Source of the DNA: Todiramphus chloris collaris
Lineage: Eukaryota; Chordata; Aves; Coraciiformes; Alcedinidae
Direction of reading: 5' to 3'
DNA length: 64,000 nucleotides
NCBI GenBank assembly: GCA_025345505.1
Contig: JANVCC010000021.1
Span: 2,962,816 to 3,026,815, forward strand
The notes below the pieces were generated by a model. That model saw only the letters and a program-made list of their open reading frames with translations. It did not search any database and was not told where the DNA came from. Both the position numbers and the translations under genes were made by a program. Positions 47,795-61,864 of the stretch are shown piece by piece. Every line of letters starts with the position of its first letter. Position 1 is the stretch's first letter.

Positions 47795-48432
47795 GGGGAT
47801 CAACTGCCTGGAAAGTAGCTTTGCAGACAAAGCCCAGAGGGTGCTGATGGACACCAAGATTACCATGAGCTAGCCATGATCCCTGATGGCAAAGGCAGCC
47901 AACAGCACCCTAGGATGCAGCAGGAAGAGGTGGAGGGAGGTGATCCCTTCTCTCTGCTCAGTCCTGGTCTTAAGTATTGGATCTCAATCTGGGCTCCCCA
48001 GTACAGCAAAGACATGAAATGACTCCAGCAAAGTGCCATGAAGATGATTAAGGAATTGGAGTATCTTTCACGTGAGAAGAGGTTCAGGTCACTTGATATA
48101 TACCCAGTGGGAGCAAGTAAAGAAGACAGAGCCAGGCTCATCTCAGCTGTGTCCAGTGACAGGACAAAATACAAAGGGCACAAATTGAAATATGGAAAAT
48201 TTCATTTCAATATAACAAAACCTTTTTTTTTTTTTATTTTATTTTTGCTATGAGGATAGTTAAACACTGAAACAGATTGCCCAGACAGGCTGTGAAGTCT
48301 CCGTACTGGGAGATATTCAAGACTCAGCTGGACACAGCCCTGAGCAACTGCTTTAGCTGACCCTGCTCTGAGTGGGCATGGGACTGGATGATCCCCAGAG
48401 ATGCCTTCTAGCCTCAGACACCCCGTGACCCT
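47795..48432 (+). mobile_element. CR1 LINE fragment, diverged
   Basis: Plus-strand CR1 3' part. Blocks include GGTGCTGATGGACACCAAGA, CTGGGCTCCCCAGTACAGCA, GAAGATGATTAAGGAATTGG, GAGATATTCAAGACTCAGCT and the tail GACTGGATGATCCCCAGAGA followed by CACCCCGTGACCCTC. An internal T-rich insertion is present at about 48222-48246. It is more decayed than the copies at 21240 and 59979. Antisense to AFF3. Confidence 0.88.
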
Positions 48433-51400
48433 CTGGGACTAGCTCAGGTACCACAAACTATGGTGCTCTCTGGGAACACAAAGTCCTTCATAGCACTTCT
48501 CTCCTTCTATAAAACCTTGCTGTTAGGGGACTGCTTTACTCTTTTTTTTTTGGAGTATGTTTCAAGTGCAGTTGTCCAGCATCACTTCCCAGAGCAACTG
48601 CTGACAATGCCAATGCACTGAGACCTGCAAAATCCTTCCTTTCTGAAATAAAGAGTAGAAAAGATCATCATGAAATAATGGACTAATGTGGCCATTCTAT
48701 CTATGCTGCTCATAAATTACATTTTGAACCTGGCAATTGCAGGGTAATTAGGAGGAGAGTAGTTTCCTGCAGGAACATATATTTCCTGTTCTGCCAGCCT
48801 GACACACTCCAGTTTAATTTTTCCTTTGTTCACTCAGCTCAGAGAACAGCAATTACCAAAGGTGATAGCCTAGTGGCAATTTTTGGATCATGAAGTGACT
48901 TGGCTCAGAAATGGAAAATAAAAAAGGGGAAAAAAAAAAAAGAAAGAAAAAATAGGATGGGTATCACTAGTAATTAAAATAATTTTGAATTAAAGGGACG
49001 ATTTCAATAATTGCTTTTGCACTATAATCATCACCACAAAACCTATCCTTATGCATTACTAATACAGTGAAATAACAGTACTGTGAAGAGTGAGCTTAAA
49101 AAGACAGCTTTCTTAAACACAAAACCTCATCAGTGAGAGATAAGTAACATTTGGGCAGACGTTTTGGAATGGTAAGTGATGCTGCAGCTCTGATCACTAA
49201 CAGCCGTGTGATTTTTAAGCCCTCCTTCCCCCTTTGGCCCTGTCAGAGAGGCACAGGAAACAGAGCAGGAATTTCTATCTCGGGTGGCCAGAAGAAGGTT
49301 TCCCATTATTAAAATAGATGATTTCCTTCATCTAAGAGCCTCTGAGGAGTATAAATTATAAACAACATCAAAGCGAGTGAAAACTTTTAGAGCAGGCTGT
49401 CAAAGAGACTGCTGGGGTTTCCTTGGTAGACTTCCATTTTTAAGGAGTCTCAGCAATTTACTTTCTTTCTCAAAACAATTCCATATGTCCGTGGATTATT
49501 TACGGTTGTTTTGATTTTTGTTGTCAAGGGTTTTAAAGAAACAATATCGCAATTATTTAACATGGGGAAATAAAGTTCGACAGCGCCTGCAGTAACAAAT
49601 CACTGAGATGATCTCATGGACTAAAACTTTGCAGACTTGCTCTGTGCTCTCCAGGGTTAGATGGCATGAGTCTAGCTACAAAGAAAAGCAGCATAGCCAA
49701 CTGGAAATAAGTATAAGCCTGACGCTGTACAAATACAGCAACTATTCAGGTTGCTGTCACTGATTTTGCAGGATGAAACACCACGGCCAGTCTGGCACAA
49801 GAATAAGGGCTGTGAGATACGTCGGCCCAGGTGTGAAGCAGACCCGAGGAAACTTTAATTGTTCTTGGAATTCATCTGATGAAAAGAGCAAAGACCAGTT
49901 GTGGTCTTGGATTCAAAGTCATCAGGGCAAGCTGTGAACGGATTCCTATTAGCTTCCTAACCTAGGGTAAAGAAGTGACTATTGTTAGAGAAGATGTGGA
50001 GAGACTATGTGCTGATGAGGTTATTAGCTAGTCCCGAGGAGGTGGCTCCTGCTGAGCGTGGGTTTGAAGTGCTTTCCCCGCAGGGGAAGGTTGTCATTAG
50101 TTGCTGGGACACGGGCCATGCAGGAGACTGGCGTGTCACACCTCAGCCTCTAGTTCCCACCTGCAAGGCCACGGGTATATTCAGCAGCTACCTACAAGCT
50201 AGAAAGCAGGCTGTATTGACCACATCCAGGAAACCGAGCTCCATCCATGCAGGGAAGCAAACAGGAAAAAGCACGGGGCTGTGAGAAGCATTGCCACCTC
50301 TCTGGATCACCTAGCAGAAGATGCCAGTTTTAAGTTCTGTTACTATGATGGCTTAAGCTTCTGCTGTGTTGTGCCGACAGCCAACAACCAGGTGAAATAA
50401 ATACCCTTAGGAAGAAAGCACAAGTCTGGACATTTTATTTTCCTTTAAGGCAAGGATCCCTCTTTATTTCATGTGTGCAAGAGCGCATAGGTGTTTGGCC
50501 AAGAAAAGAAAAAGGGAAAAAGGTCTATATTAATCGTTTCCAAACCTTGTAGCAAATGCCAGATTCTTAAATCTGTCATTTACTGCCAGTGAATTATTCC
50601 TAAAGTTGTTCATAGTTCTTACCTAGTAATTCCTCAAAAAGCATTTTCATAAATGTTACATCAATAATTTAGAAGCGGCAACAGCATACGATTTTCGGAG
50701 TGACCTCTGATTCAAGTTTGATGTCCAGGAGAGGGTAAGAGCAGAAGACTAATCATACATGGTAATCACATGACATGAGAAGCAAATGCTCAACTGTGCA
50801 TCGCTACTGGGTTTGCTCTGATAGGTGTACTTCCCCGGGCTGAACAGTGACAGCACCAGTCCTCCATGCACCACTGCCAAGGACTAAAGAATCGAGTCTT
50901 GCAGTTGCCTTACTTTGTGTTGACTCAAATGTTTAGGAGGTGCTTGGTCAAAACATGAGCTGGCTTCAATTCACTTTTCCCTGATGCAAAACTTTCTGGA
51001 TGTAGTTCCACCTCATGTCAAGCTTATAATCTAAAGCTGATTACCTTCTGCACCGAGTGTGTTTGTTTGGTAACTCAAAGCTCTGATTCCTTGGATTGGG
51101 TCTTGATTGTGACCTTGATTTGATGACCGTGTTGTCCACCGTTAACTAGCTTGTTGAGGTTCTGATAATATGGTGATGTGTTTTACATTTGTTTGCTGAT
51201 TTTTCGCACACAAGGCTGGTTTATTCAGTCCAATTGCAACATGAGTCGTGTCAACTAAAGATGTATGTAACTTACATAAGAAATTTCTCAGTCATGTGGC
51301 CCTGCAACCGAATAAACAACTCTACCCCCTACAAGATGGCATCAAGACTAAAACAAAGCTATTAAAAAGCTGTCTTAGCAATTAAACTAAAAAAAAACTC

Positions 51401-54400
51401 CAAACAACCTCAAGGCTGCAGTACGACCTTCAACAAGCTCTTTACCAGGTGCAAGAGAAACCTAAGGCAACTGCTTCCCAGCTAAGCAAACCCTGTTTAC
51501 ATCTCAGGTTTGGAAACATATGTTGTTAATTTTGGAATTGCAGTTGCCATGTGAGCTGGGCGTCACTTCTGAAAAAAAAAAGTAAAATAGAAAAGTGTGA
51601 CTTTTGGGGGGTAATTATTTTTTCAGCACAGGTGCAGAAAGTGCATTTGAACACCCCCAACATTCACACAAGCTAAGCTCTGACTCAGTCAAACCGCAGC
51701 CTGTCATGACCTGAAAACAACATCATAAAAGCTATTGTTTCAGGCATGGTATGGCCTTAATAAATAGTAGTATAGAATTTCTTAATGGAGGTTCATCTTT
51801 TTTTTTTCCTCTGTATTTACCTTCTTTCCACGATTTCCGTTTTTCACACTGGCCAGACTATCCACAGGCTTCACCAGTTCTTTTGGATTAACTGGAAGAG
51901 TGACTGGCAGGTCTCTGCATTTATGGAGTTTGCAGTTACCAGCCAGTCCTTTCAAGCTAACCTCCCAGTTCAACAGCTGAACTCTGGTGCGTGATATCCC
52001 TGTGGAGCTCAACTCCAAAGCAGCCCGGGAGTGCATTGTTACACTGTAGTATGTCTTCACGTGGGGCACTGGGAATTCATTTGCCATATGTTCCCTCATT
52101 TAACCAAAGAAGGTATTCATAGAGTTTGCTGTAATGTATTTAAAAGGCTGATACGGTAAATTACTGACATACAAACAATTCAAAGCAGATCCCCGATTTA
52201 CTGCTGCTCCATAGTGATACCAGATTTTTGGCCATAAAACCAACCTTAATAATTTGGGTAAGGCAACTCTGTGGTCATCATCTGGTCTAACCAACCTGGG
52301 AGACCCTACCCAGACAGAGTAGGGCAGCAACAGTGGCCAGTGGCAGAAATGTGTCACGCCTCTTGCCATAGTAATACATGGTTCCTGCTACATTTAGACC
52401 ACATAGAAGAGAAGAATACAATAGGGTTTCTTAGAAAATAATGCGGTGGTGGCTGAGATTAGCTAACTACACTGAATGCTAAGGCACTCATCTGCTTTAA
52501 CAGTGCCCTTTGTCTGCACACATAAAGACCATGCATGGGGATAATGCCAGGCTCCAGGAGCGGGGCAGATATGCTTCCAACACAAGGGAGAAATTCCTAG
52601 GTAATGAGGTGTCAACATGGTGCTTTTCACCAACATGAAATCCCTTATAATTATTTAGGAAAATACACACATTTTTTACACAATGCTCGGAAAATAGCAG
52701 CAGTCCGAGGTTAAAATTTGGTGGCAGCTGAGAAGCAGATACCATGCTAATACAGAAAAAGGGTATAAAAAGAGAAGTTGAATTAGAGGTCACGGTACAT
52801 CTCTCTATCAACCCCAGAGTGATAATCTCAGAGGAGTGTTTAGGTTTTGCTGTCTTCTCAAATTGTTCGCACAACCGGCTTCGCGGTTGTTATTTTCCTC
52901 TCCAGCTTTAACAGAGAGAGGTGCTGTGCTGTGAATCCCTCTGGCAGGAGGAAGAGGAGGAGGAAAGCTGAAGGTTATCCAACAGCTCGCAGAGCCCCAA
53001 GTTAGGTTCTTCTGAGAGCTCCACCTTTCAACATCCCTGTTTCACAAAGGCAGGCTCTACGGTTTTCGCGTCGGAAGCCCAGCCCTCTTCTCTGTATGCT
53101 GCACTTCTTCCCACAAGTCCTGGGAGGTGTTGGCTTGCACGAGAGGGGTTTGCAACGAGAAGTTTCAAACTGGAAAAATGAGTGTGCTTGTTATTGGATT
53201 CAGCAGACTGGGAATCTGCCAGGCTGTTACAAAACTGTTCATTTTCTGCGTCTTAGCACTTTTAGCTATTTTCTTTTTTCTTTTTCTTTTTTTTTTTTTT
53301 CTATTGAGCAGCGGGCAAACAATAGAGCGAGAAGTTGGAAATTGCCAGGAAGCCTGGGAAAGACCGACACTCAGCTGAGATTTCATTCCATGTTTTCCTG
53401 TTGACCTCACAGGCTCTCGACACAAGAGCTCTGAGTACATTAAAGAAAGGCCACAGTCTCATTTGGTCCTGTGAACACTGGCAATATGTTATGGGGACAA
53501 TATACAAGCTTGAAAAGGAAAAACCGCAGCAATGTCCCCATGCCCTGGAGGTTTTGTCTGGTGCAATGCTGTTTAACCAGAGCACTGTGAGGTTTTAAAT
53601 GGCCATATAAGATTTATAGTAGGTCATGACCAGATCTCTTTTCAGGGCAAAGTTTGAAAAGTCCATTTATCTCGAAATTTAAAAAAAGAGTCTTGTAATT
53701 CTCCAAGGTTTTTCCTCTTCCTTCAGGCAACTATTTTTGCCAGGCCAGAGTTCCTAAATCCCCCCCCAGGAGCCCTTTTAATGTGGGAAATATTGTCCTA
53801 GTGGCTGCTATCAAGGGAATAATACTGAAGATACAAATATTTACAAACTCACTCTAACTCCACATGGCCAGTATCAAGCTTATTACGTTTTAGAAAGAGG
53901 GACATCATGACCTTAAAAGAAGTGGCTTTAGGAAACCAGTATTTGAGGGCTTTATTATCAGAGAAGAGTACTGGTTATTGCAGGGAAGTGGAGGGAGAAG
54001 ACTCAAGATGCAGAGAGAAATCCCCTGTGTCCATCTGATGGCATGGCCATCTCACCGTGGTCCAGCAGCTGAGGGGCAGCCCTGGCTGGACAGGTGGCAG
54101 CCACTGCTGTCCAGATGAGCTATGTCCCACCAGATGCCAGGGTCTGTAGGAAGGAAGACAGGGAAGATGGGAATGGCAAGTGAAGTCCAATAGGGCTTCT
54201 GGGATCCAGGCTTTAGCTGCCTTCTCACCAGTGCCTGCACCACCAACAGCCATCGCCTGTCCGGGTATGAAACAACACAGACCTCCCTGGGTATGTGTGA
54301 CACCAGGGCCAGAGCAGATCCTTGCAAAAGCATATTAAAATGTCTTAACGGATCATTGCAAAGCAAGAAGTTTACTTGGCAGGTCTCTGTGACTCTTCTG

Positions 54401-56257
54401 GGGTGATTTTTATCTGTTGTGTAAATCAGAATCATGGGATTCTTTAGCCCCGCTCCACTGTCTTTTGATTTGACAAACTGTTTGTTCATTTATATCAGTT
54501 ATTCTTGATTATGCCAGTAAATAATAAGTGAGAGCTATTTATGAATTATTTAGCTCCTAAATTTCTACAGAGAGGGGCCTTTTCTCTTCTGGGTAAATGT
54601 GTGTGTAAGAGGCAGTCCCTCAGCATGAAGAAAAGTTTTGCACCTGAGTCAAGAATGAAAAAGACCTTTAAAATCTTTATAGCAATCTAATACAGAAAAT
54701 ACACTGGTATGCAAAGTAAATTTCATTAGGTATAAAATACCTACCTTTAAAATAAGTAATTTTCTTTTTTGCTAAAATGCCAGAAGATTGCAGAATATAT
54801 AAAAGATAGCAAGTGTCACATTTAAATCATGCCCCATGGAAAAATACCTAATTTAATTTAAGTAATTTCTATTTATTTCTGCCTTTCAAAATGATATCAT
54901 TTTCAGGTTATAAAAATGTAATGTCTGAACTTAGACTCTTTACACCTAGTTCCAAGCCAGACCTAATTTTACATCTAAGTTAAAAACACATGAGAGCACA
55001 CAGTCATAATATGATCTGGGCCCTCTCTGGGTGCAGAAAGGGCAGCCTACTAAAAATAGAACCCTTGAGAGAAGGAAGGTCTTCCATATTGAGGAGGGTT
55101 TTGAAATTTTATGCCATTCCAGTTTGGAACAAAGCTCTCCACTTCTGAATTTTCCCATGAAACAGAACCCCAGAAGAAAGCAATAACAATGAAAAATAAA
55201 GCAGAAAGTGTTTGTTCTAATAATTTGTTAAAGCAAATGACACCAGATAGACCTCCTGGAAATGCTGAATGAGGCAAAAAAAACCCCTTGCAACTCTGGA
55301 AAATGAGCCATTTGAGATTCTGGGATCTTGGTTTGCATCAAAAAAGCCCCAATGGTTCAGGAGCCCAAATATCTTCCCTGCAGCCCTACTCATCTGGTGC
55401 CAGTGAGGGTGCTGGAGGAGCTGGTAGATAGTCAGGCCGAATTGAAGTGGAATGGTAACCAAACCCTGACATCTGAACTGCTACCTGAGTGCATTCCTTT
55501 AAAATAATTCACTTGTGTAACCTTTGGGAGAACAGATAGGTAGTGATGTGACTTCTAAAAGCTGGAAATATTGCCAAAGTGCTGAGGTCAGATCTTCAGG
55601 GGCTGAAAACTAGGATAACACTACTGAAATCAGTGAAGCTATTTCATTTTATACTGGTGAAAAACTGGTGACTGAAGTTTAAAACAGAGTTTAACGTCTA
55701 CAGTTAGTGTAAAGTAAGAATCATTGCCAATGTGAACTGATCAGAGCCATCGATGAACCAAGAAGAAAATTACTGTGGGACTCAGAATGTTAAAAACAAT
55801 TATATGATTTAAGCTTTCATTTCATGTAGGAATAAGACTATCTGAAACAAACTACACCAGAAACCTGATATTTTTCCATTTGCTTTTCACATTTACCATG
55901 AAAAAAATGCTCCTTTTAGCCACAAACTATCTGGGTAAACTGAAAAGTTTGCATGCAAAGCCAATTTGTCATCATTGGCTGAAACGTCTATAAACATCCC
56001 TCCTTCTCCTGATGTCTGCATGAAAGACTTTTCACATGTGTGGAAAAACTGCCCCTCTTTAACCCTACAGCTAGGTATAACATTCCTTGTTCACCAGAAC
56101 CTCCCAACAATGTTATTTTGGTTTCTGGGTATATCAGGAATGTGGGGTCAAGCCCCTAATTTGGAAGATCTGCAGGACATAGAAATTCTCTGAATGTGGT
56201 CTTGCTTCAGTACCTAGATTTCAATGCACTGCACAGAAAGAAAGAAGTTTTATTCCT
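48433..56257. other. AFF3 upstream intron, about 7.8 kb, nothing recognised
   Basis: No AFF3 exon, other gene or recognised transposon. Simple tracts: A-rich 48915-48953, a T tract at 53286-53300 and a C run at about 53761-53767. Several AT-rich stretches (for example 48640-49110 and 54480-54960) are unique-looking; cross-species comparison would tell whether they are conserved non-coding elements. Confidence 0.5.
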
Positions 56258-56351
56258 CTTTTTTTTTTTTTTCCACTCCTTTTTTGATTTTTTGTTGTTG
56301 TTGTTGTTTGGTTGGGTTGGTTTTTGGGTTTTTTTGTTTGTTTGTTTTTTT
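56258..56351. repeat. T-rich / TTG / TTTG low-complexity tract
   Basis: Poly-T followed by a TTG run, GGTTGGGTTGG and a TTTG run. On the AFF3 strand it is A/C-rich. Confidence 0.9.
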
Positions 56352-59300
56352 CATAGGAGGAAGGAAAGAAACAATTTCTTGGGTGAGATGAGATGTGGCT
56401 CTTGCAACCCCTGGGATGTCCAAGACTTTGGGTGTAAGACCAATGCAGGTCTGAACTGGGGCTGTGGAAGAGTATCACCCTCACAGACTTTTCAGTAGGA
56501 ATTTGGTTACAAGTACTCAGGAGACTTAGATGGTATTTCTTTTGCCCAAAACCACATGTAGCCATGAGGTGGCCTGCATATATCATCCAGTATGCACTGA
56601 TTCTTTCTGATAAGGGAAGAGGGTGAAAGCATTGCCAAAGAAATAAGAGTCTGGGAGGAGACAAAAGTAGTTTTGTGAATCTGATCCTTTTCTCAGTAAG
56701 TTCTGGATGTGAGTCTTGCCCAAGGCTTTCTTAGCTAAGGACTTCTCCAGAGGTACTACCAAACATGCCTTAAACCTTCCAGCTGCAATATTTTTGAAGG
56801 TAAAGCATTTGTGTGAGATTTGGTGGATCAGATGGAGCTATAGGACCTTACCAGACCACTGCTGTACCTTCACACCAGCATATGTGAAATAGCTAAGTGG
56901 GAAACTGCTCTTCCATCCTAAGAGGTCTGTCAGATTTCACAAACATTCCAGTTTTCCTCTGGGATGAAACCCAGACTGTTCAAAGCTCACACGTTTTCTT
57001 TCATGGAAATAGTGTGAACCCTTTCTCAAATATAGAAAAATCCAACTCTTCTTCAAGAGAAGAGGAAAGGATAAAAGTTTTCCCTGCAACCTACCTCAAA
57101 ATGGAGGCAGTCATGAAAAAACAGGAGACATCTGCATGGGACTGTATGGGGGAGCAAAGTATCTCCAATCATGACAATGTGATCTCCTTGAAGGAGCATC
57201 TCGGGCTTGATTCAGCCACACGTGGGGAAATCACAAGGTGCTTTTTTCTTTGTACATACTCTTATTTTTCCTGGAAAAAAAAAATTAAAAATGGCCATGG
57301 TTCTGGTTCTGTGTAGTGTCCTCTTCACCCCTCAAAGAGTAAACCAGGGCTCTCCTCTCCTTTTTGCCTCCATTGTTGCCAGGGCCAGAACACAACAAAG
57401 AGCAAGGAGAAAATGCTCTTCAGACTAAACCCAAAACAAAGAGAGGGCAGTAGGCAGACAGCCTTACCAGTGACAAAGGCAAACCCAGAGGTTCAGCTGG
57501 GATTCCTAAACCACCTTTACAAGAAAGCAGGGAAAACCAACCCGAGCGAGCATGTCATCCACGGAGCCGATGCCAGAAAACCCTGTTGTGCCTGGCTGAT
57601 TATTTAGTGATTAAAGCTTGAAGGGGGGGATCTCCTTCCATCTGCTGCGTGGACTACTGCCTCACTGAAAGGGAACTGAAATTTCTCCTTTATGTTGCTG
57701 CACCGCTCTGGAGACCCCCTGAGCTACAGCTAGGACGTGAGTCACCAGCACACAGGGGTCAAGAGTTCCAAGCTAACGTCATGGAACTGGACCAGGCTGA
57801 GGTGCCACGGCTGGCTATGAATTTTCAGCTTTTCTTAAAATAAGGTGCTAATGAGAGTGTGGTGATTTGTGGGAACAGAGTGGTTCCTGGTTTCCTGCTA
57901 CTGGTGCCGTGTAAACCTGAGCTCTCTTTTGTCAGACTGCCAGGAAATAGATACACATTTATTTATATGATTTCACTGTCGCAGCGTAGCACTAGAAATA
58001 GCACAATACATCATTCATAGTATAGGTCCCTCTTATTCTATAATCCCACTGCTGAAGTAAGAAATGCCTCATGTTACCAACCAACTGTCCTCTTACCTCT
58101 TCTCGTAAAGCAAGTTTCAGCTACTGGAGTAACTATCAAGGTTGAAATATTCCTTGTTTTTACAACGTGTTCATTGCCTAGGGGGACTGTCATTGCCCAA
58201 GGGGGGCATAAAGTTCAAGTCTCATTGAGATATCGTAAGTAATATCAATAATAAAGAAAACAGAATTCATTAAGAAATTCAGTGCCCATAGCTATGTGCT
58301 CATGATATATAGGAGCGGTGTTCAGAGCATCAATTCAACAATACTTTAAGTCAGTGCTCCTCTGACCCACGCTGATGAAGATGGACGGACAGGTTAGACA
58401 AGATTATGCCTCCAAGGGTCATAAAAATGTAGAAGTTTCCCAACTGCAAACTGATTTTTCAAAGACAATTACCTGCACAATTTAACCATCAGCCATTAGG
58501 CCATTTATGCCTTCCAGGTTTCATATTGTTAATGTTTCTTTCCTCTTGGATTTTTGCTGTTTCTCCTACTCCCACTCTTTATTTTATTTATTTATTTTCC
58601 CCCCTCCTCAGATACACACATTAAAAAAACCACTCTCACACTTCTTGTCCTATGTGATTTATTCCCACAAAATTAAATTACATTTTTATAAGCCTGTGTT
58701 ACTGCAAATGATAGCTGAAGATTTGCTGAAAAAATTAATTTCTGATCTGTTGCCGTGAAGCATCCTCGCTAGCACTGTACTGACTCTGTCTTTCAAAACC
58801 AGATGGAAGCAGTCCAACAGTATGATTAACTTCTTAGTCCCTGCAATTTCCTATTGCTCTACTTGCCCTAGATTTCAGGATTGACCTCCTGCTTCACTGC
58901 AAAATGCACAGTTGCTCAGTTTGATAAATCACATGAATACTTTTTTGATCACAGTTATCTACTATTTACTACATACCCAGCAAGGTTAATCATATGCTGA
59001 GGCACTTCATATGCTGCACACATATACACTCTTCTTCCCAATAGCTCTTTGCATATTCTTCATGCTGCCAGCCAGCAATGGGACCTGTTTTCTCCTTTAC
59101 TAATATATGAAAGACCACAGACCTGCACCTTGTCTCCTTTCCCCTTCGCATTAATTCTGTAATTATCCACACACACATTCTTAAAAGACGTAGGAAGCCA
59201 AAGAAATTATGTGAGAAATTACTAGTCAGACCTTCCTCTTAGCAGACAGATCGTTTTCAAAATGCAAATGTTTCTGTGAACTAGGAATGATCATCTCTCC

Positions 59301-59978
59301 CCACACATCCTTGGGGAGTCATTAAGAATGCATGGGGTTGCCCATAGAAAGGTGGTAATGTTTGGCTGTCATAATAGCAAAACGTTATCATTTCCTTGAA
59401 GAAAAAATACATCTTTTCCTTTCTCTAAACACCAAAGGAATTTCAATATTTAGTATCACTAGCAAGGGCTCAAAAATTGTTACAGTTCTCTGGGACAGCT
59501 TGAGCAGAGCTTCTCACCTTCTCACACAGTGCTGCAATACATCCAAATCACATCCCCAGTGCTATGGTAGAACAATTCCAAACAAACACTAGCAGCAGTC
59601 AAGCAACAGATCTTGCTCCCAAGTTAAATAAAGGGAAATTAGAGTTCCACTTTTCCAGGGATATCCATCCATTCCTCTTCACTCCTTCTACACAGGCTCT
59701 TCTTTTAAAGTCCCTTTTCATGATTTCACAACAGTCTCCAATATTGGAAAGGGTATCCTATATGCAATACATATTATTACTCTTGCTCCTTCGAGTTCTG
59801 TAACTAGGAGGGCTGAGAAACTCGAGACAATTTCTAGTTGCCCTTTGCTACCCTGTACCACATGGATACTGTGGGACACCAGCGTGTCGAAACAGCCAAG
59901 CTTTTGCAGAAGCAGAAATGATAAATCCATATTCCCTGTCGGAGGTATTCTCTTCTTCCCCACAAAGATCATCGCATG
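56352..59978. other. AFF3 upstream intron, nothing recognised
   Basis: About 3.6 kb without a recognised exon or repeat. The 139-codon plus-strand frame at 56897-57316 begins MGNCSS, but has no recognisable domain and ends in low-complexity lysine-rich sequence; it is treated as chance. Confidence 0.5.
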
Positions 59979-61030
59979 ATAGAATCATTAAGGTTGGAAA
60001 TGACCTTCAAAATCATCAAGTCCAACCATCTAATAAACATTATCATCACCACTAACCCATTTCCTGAAGTGCCACATATAGATGTTTTTTGAACACTTCC
60101 AAGGATGGTGATTCCATCCCCTCTCTGGGCAGCCTGTTCCAACACCTCACCACTCTCTCAGTATAACAATTGTTCCTAATATCCAACCTAAACCTCCCCT
60201 GGTGCAACTTAAGTTCATTCCTCTTGTCCTATCCCTAGTCACCTGGGAGAAGAGACCAACACCCATCTCACTCCAGCCTCCCTTCAGGGAGCTGTAGAGA
60301 GCAATAAGGTCTCCTATCAGCCTCCTCTTCTCCAGACTAAGTAACCCCAGGTCTCTCAGCTGCTCCTCATAAGACATTTTCTTGAGACCCTTTACCAGCT
60401 TCGTTGCCCTTCTCTGAACTCGCTCCATCACCTCAGTGTCTTTTTTTATCCTGTGGTGCCCAAAACTGACCCCAGTGCTCAAGCTGCAGCCTCCCCAGTG
60501 CTGAGCCCATGGGCACGGTTGCTTCCCTGCTCCTGCTGGACACACTGGTTTTGATCCAGGCCAGGATGCCATGGGCCTTCTTGGCCACCTGGACACACAC
60601 TGGCTCATGTTCATCCAGGTGTCCACCAGCACCTCCAGGTCCTTTTCTGCCAGGCAGCTTCCCAGCCACTCCTCCCCAAGCCTCTAGCATTGCCTGGGGT
60701 TGTTGTGACCCAAGTGCATGACCCAGCACTTGGCCTTGTTGAACCTCATCCCACTGACCTCAGCCCATCGCTTCAGCCTGTCCAGATCCCTCTGTAGAGC
60801 CTTCCTATCCTCGAGCAGATCGACACTCCCACTCAAGTTGGTATCATTTGCAAACTTGCTGAGGGCAAACTCAATCCCCTTGTCTAGATCATCAATAAAG
60901 ATATTAAACAAGACTGGCCCCCAAGCCCTGGGGAACACCGCTAGTGACTGGATTTAGGTCTGTTCACCGGTAGTCTCTGGGCTCAGCCATCCAGCCGGTT
61001 TTAATCCAGAGAGTTTAAGCAACGTGCTAA
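59979..61030 (-). mobile_element. CR1 LINE copy, minus orientation, with RT block
   Basis: About 1.05 kb. The plus strand begins with the complement of the CR1 tail (AGAATCATTAAGGTTGGAAA, TTCAAAATCATCAAGTCCAA) and ends near TCAGCCATCCAGCCGGTTTT. The minus-strand translation near 60938 reads [20 protein letters not shown] and then [11 protein letters not shown], so the catalytic FADD box is FAND here and the copy is inactive. Sense matches AFF3. Confidence 0.94.
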
Positions 61031-61761
61031 TGCTGTGAGAGCTGTTTGTCTGCTTCTGCAGCAGTGGACACCGTGCATGTACACTTTTTTTCCAGCCAAC
61101 CTTTGACTCCTGTGGAGCCCATGAACTCAGTTCCACCATTCTCTGCTGGGACCCAGATCAGCTGTCCTGAGCCAAGGCTTCCCCTTGGCTGTCACTGGTT
61201 TCACAGACCTGTCACTTGAAGCCCTTCTGGCCAGCCAGCTAGCTGAGTCACTCTGCTGATAAGCTGACCGTGTAGCTTGGTGGTGTGAAAGGCGATGGTA
61301 TCGAAAAACTCAGTCCAACACAAACACAAATATGTGAGTGACATGAAGCACGTAAGTATTTTGCTAGATGCCAGTGGACTATTTACTTACTTCAGGGTAT
61401 CACAAGTTTAACTGCTTCACTTAATCACAGCTCAAGCAGATACTTGAGAACAAAAAATCTTTGGCTCGATCCACTGAAAGTTTTAAGACCGCTTGGACAG
61501 CTGCCTTTCCTGCTTTAAGCGAGCTATTAAAAGTCTGAATTGCCTCCTATTGTTGCCTTAACGCTTTACAGGCCATCACTCCCCAGGTCTCCCAACGTAA
61601 ATGGTGTATCTCAACGTGGCTTTGCCAGAAGAAGAGCCACGCTACAGATCCCACTAGACTAATCATTGATCCCGTGGCTGCTTACATGATCAGGGGAGTG
61701 GGCTGGATCGTCTCAGCTCAGCCTTTTCCGTTTGATTTTCCTTGCAGCTGAGTGTGAAACC
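61031..61761. other. AFF3 upstream intron, nothing recognised
   Basis: Unique-looking sequence between two CR1 fragments; no exon recognised. Confidence 0.5.
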
Positions 61762-61864
61762 ATAGAATGCTCCAGGTTGGAAGGGACCTCCAGAGGTCAT
61801 CTAGTCCAACCCCTCTGCAGTAAACAGGGACATCCTCAACTAGATCAGGTTGCCCAGAGCCTCA
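61762..61864 (-). mobile_element. CR1 3' end fragment
   Basis: About 100 bp of CR1 tail in complement: CCATAGAATGCTCCAGGTTG, GAAGGGACCTCCAGAGGTCA, TCTAGTCCAACCCCTCTGCA, ATCAGGTTGCCCAGAGCCTC. The form differs from the copies at 43541 and 59979, so it is a different CR1 subfamily. Confidence 0.9.

Noticed and set aside
56897-57316. 139-codon plus-strand frame starting MGNCSS, resembling a myristoylation start
   Set aside because: The rest is low-complexity and unlike any known protein; no promoter or exon structure seen.
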